Assembly (NCBI GenBank): GCA_030151105.1
Contig: JASLEN010000070.1
Location: forward strand, 1 to 6,901
Source of the DNA: Dysgonomonas sp.
GTDB taxonomy: Bacteria; Bacteroidota; Bacteroidia; Bacteroidales; Dysgonomonadaceae
Direction of reading: 5' to 3'
DNA length: 6,901 nucleotides
Part shown: one piece after another, positions 5,456-6,901 of the stretch
How the letters are laid out: every line of letters starts with the position of its first letter
Numbering within the stretch: position 1 is the stretch's first letter
The notes under the pieces: model-generated
What the model was told of the DNA's origin: nothing
Seen by the model: only the letters and a program-made list of their open reading frames with translations
Databases searched by the model: none
Position numbers and translations under genes: made by a program

Positions 5456-6769
5456 ATGAAAAAATTAGTAGCTATAGTTGGGCGTCCAAATGTTGGTAAA
5501 TCAACACTATACAATAGATTGACGCAGACGAGACAAGCAATTGTAGACGAAACAGCAGGTACAACACGAGACCGCCAATATGGAAAAGTGCAATGGGGAG
5601 GTGAAGAATTCTCTATCATTGATACTGGTGGATGGGTTGTAAATTCCGATGATATATTTGAAGATGAGATAAATAAACAAGTAACTGTAGCTCTCGAAGA
5701 AACAGATGTCATAATCTTTGTGGTGGATGTGATGAACGGCTTGACAGACTTGGATGTGAATGTGGCACGTATATTGCGTCGTTCAGACAAACCAGTTATT
5801 TTGGTATCTAACAAAGCTGATAACTTTGATTTGCACTATCAATCAGCAGAGTTTTACTCACTAGGGTTGGGTGATCCAATCAATGTTTCGGCTATAAATG
5901 GTGCTGGAACAGGTGACCTATTAGATCTATTGGTCGAAAAACTTCCTAAGAATGTAGAGGACGAAGATTTGGATGAAATTCCTCGTCTAGCGATTGTAGG
6001 GCGACCAAATGCAGGTAAGTCATCAATTGTGAATGCATTGATGGATGAGGAAAGACATATCGTAACTGACATTGCAGGTACAACCAGAGATTCGATTTAC
6101 ACTCGTTTCAATAAATTCAACATGGACTTTTACCTTGTGGATACAGCAGGTATCCGTAAAAAAGGGAAAGTGACCGAAAATATAGAGTATTATTCAGTTT
6201 TACGTTCAATTCGTGCTATCGAAAATTCAGATGTATGTATTCTGGTTATTGACGCAACGAAAGGTATTGAAAGTCAGGATTTGAACATATTCTCTGTTAT
6301 TCAAAAGAATAAGAAAGGGCTTGTTGTATGTGTCAACAAGTGGGACTTGGTAGAAGACAAAAGTCAAGTAGTAATAAGAACTTTTGAGAATGCTATCCGT
6401 GAACGTTTAGCTCCATTTACAGATTTCCCAATTATTTTTGGTTCGGCACTTACTAAACAACGTATTTTGAAAGTGTTAGAAACTGCGAAAGAGGTGTATG
6501 ATGTGAAAACTACTCGTATTCCAACCAATCAGTTGAATGAGGTGATGTTGGAAATAATTGCTCGTACTCCACCTCCTGCAATAAAAGGTAAATATGTGAA
6601 AATTAAATACATAACACAATTGCCAAAAACTCATGTTCCTACATTTGTGTTCTTCTGTAATTTGCCAAATTGGGTAAAAGAACCATATAGACGCTTTTTA
6701 GAGAACCAAATCCGTAAGCATTGGAACCTTTCAGGTACTCCTATCAATATTTTGATGAGAGAGAAATAA
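5456..6769 (+). CDS. der: Ribosome-assembly GTPase Der (EngA)
   Basis: Der is an essential GTPase with two G domains that acts in late maturation of the 50S subunit. At 437 residues it has the normal length. The first G domain shows GRPNVGKST at 9-17 (P loop), DTGG at 56-59 and NKAD at 119-122. The second shows GRPNAGKSS at 182-190, DTAG at 229-232, NKWD at 294-297 and a G5-like SAL at 330-332. An acidic linker at about 165-175 joins them, and the C-terminal KH-like domain runs from about 350 to 437. All the nucleotide-binding motifs are intact. The ATG is preceded by AAGAAGAAAAGAAA, weak as a ribosome site but normal for this phylum. It has its own promoter and is followed by a hairpin. The related GTPase gene era, which I recall near der in some Bacteroidales, is not in the window. 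Confidence 0.97.
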   Translation: MKKLVAIVGRPNVGKSTLYNRLTQTRQAIVDETAGTTRDRQYGKVQWGGEEFSIIDTGGWVVNSDDIFEDEINKQVTVALEETDVIIFVVDVMNGLTDLDVNVARILRRSDKPVILVSNKADNFDLHYQSAEFYSLGLGDPINVSAINGAGTGDLLDLLVEKLPKNVEDEDLDEIPRLAIVGRPNAGKSSIVNALMDEERHIVTDIAGTTRDSIYTRFNKFNMDFYLVDTAGIRKKGKVTENIEYYSVLRSIRAIENSDVCILVIDATKGIESQDLNIFSVIQKNKKGLVVCVNKWDLVEDKSQVVIRTFENAIRERLAPFTDFPIIFGSALTKQRILKVLETAKEVYDVKTTRIPTNQLNEVMLEIIARTPPPAIKGKYVKIKYITQLPKTHVPTFVFFCNLPNWVKEPYRRFLENQIRKHWNLSGTPINILMREK

Positions 6770-6782
6770 AGAAAATCAGAAA

Positions 6783-6819
6783 ATAGTCTGCATCTCTGAA
6801 GACAAGAGATGCAGACTAT
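6783..6819 (+). terminator. Perfect 15-bp hairpin after der, possible terminator without a T tract
   Basis: ATAGTCTGCATCTCT (6783-6797) pairs without mismatch with AGAGATGCAGACTAT (6805-6819) around GAAGACA. The stem begins 14 bp after the der stop codon. It is stable enough to end or protect the der mRNA, but the bases after it (ATGTTTGGG) are not a T run, so classic intrinsic termination is doubtful. It also touches a promoter-like element, so an operator role is possible. Confidence 0.6.
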
Positions 6820-6826
6820 ATGTTTG
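6819..6826 (+). promoter_or_regulatory. Possible -7 element for the gene starting at 6858
   Basis: TATGTTTG is a full match to TAnnTTTG and begins at the last base of the right hairpin arm. Transcription would start near 6832, leaving a leader of about 26 nt before the ATG at 6858, similar to the other units here. The -33 position would fall in the hairpin near 6796-6799 (CTGA), a poor match. Confidence 0.4.
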
Positions 6827-6857
6827 GGTATTCCTCAATTAGACAAATAGAATAGAG

Positions 6858-6901
6858 ATGGCAAAACAAGATAAACAACAAGCAATAAATATAAGAAACA
6901 A
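6858..6901 (+). CDS. Start of a further gene, possibly SsrA-binding protein SmpB (cut by window edge)
   Basis: Only 14 complete codons are present: ATG followed by MAKQDKQQAINIRN in total. The leader has a short purine stretch (AATAGAG) directly before the ATG. The ending INIRN resembles the beginning of Bacteroidetes SmpB proteins, in which a short polar lead is followed by (I/V)xIKNKKA and then the tmRNA-binding fold. SmpB works with tmRNA to rescue stalled ribosomes, which would suit a ribosome-biogenesis neighbour like der. The identification rests on very few residues and is tentative; that a coding region begins here is more secure than its name. Confidence 0.45.
   Translation, partial: MAKQDKQQAINIRN

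Noticed and set aside
5425..6072. Minus-strand open frames within der (5425-5814 and 5854-6072)
   Set aside because: They are antisense to the strongly conserved G domains of der and contain no recognisable motif.

Overview
The window looks like a stretch of a low-GC Bacteroidetes chromosome, most likely order Bacteroidales. The evidence is the TAnnTTTG-type -7 promoter elements, the weak or absent Shine-Dalgarno sequences, the style of the proteins, and the gene order DUF177 - rpmF - fabH ... der. No tRNA, rRNA, CRISPR array, insertion sequence or phage gene was seen.

Left part (1-2528, minus strand): a copper-handling unit. A 187-residue regulator joins an N-terminal heavy-metal-associated (HMA) fold carrying MxCxxC to a C-terminal AraC-type DNA-binding domain. 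It lies directly upstream of copA, a Cu+-exporting P1B-type ATPase whose last roughly 110-120 residues fall off the left edge. The simplest reading is that the regulator senses copper (or receives it) through its HMA domain and switches on the exporter. The 98-bp gap between them holds a good -7 element and small repeats that could be regulator sites.

Middle (2529-4691, plus strand): a divergent intergenic region with a well-formed Bacteroidetes promoter leads into a housekeeping cluster: DUF177/YceD protein (GTG start, very acidic tail), rpmF (ribosomal protein L32, zinc-ribbon form) and fabH (ketoacyl-ACP synthase III). It therefore links 50S ribosome assembly to initiation of fatty-acid synthesis. 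An intrinsic terminator sits between rpmF and fabH, only 22 nt before the fabH start, and a second strong terminator follows fabH.

Right part (4692-6901, plus strand): a gene for an unrecognised small lipoprotein, then der (double-domain GTPase for 50S maturation) with its own promoter. A perfect 15-bp hairpin follows der and touches a promoter-like element. The last 44 bases are the start of a further gene whose first residues resemble Bacteroidetes SmpB.

Most of the window is conserved core genome. The parts most worth a second look are the HMA-AraC regulator and its putative operator region, the lipoprotein gene wedged between fabH and der, and several hairpins placed at gene boundaries. 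No clearly new multi-gene system was found.
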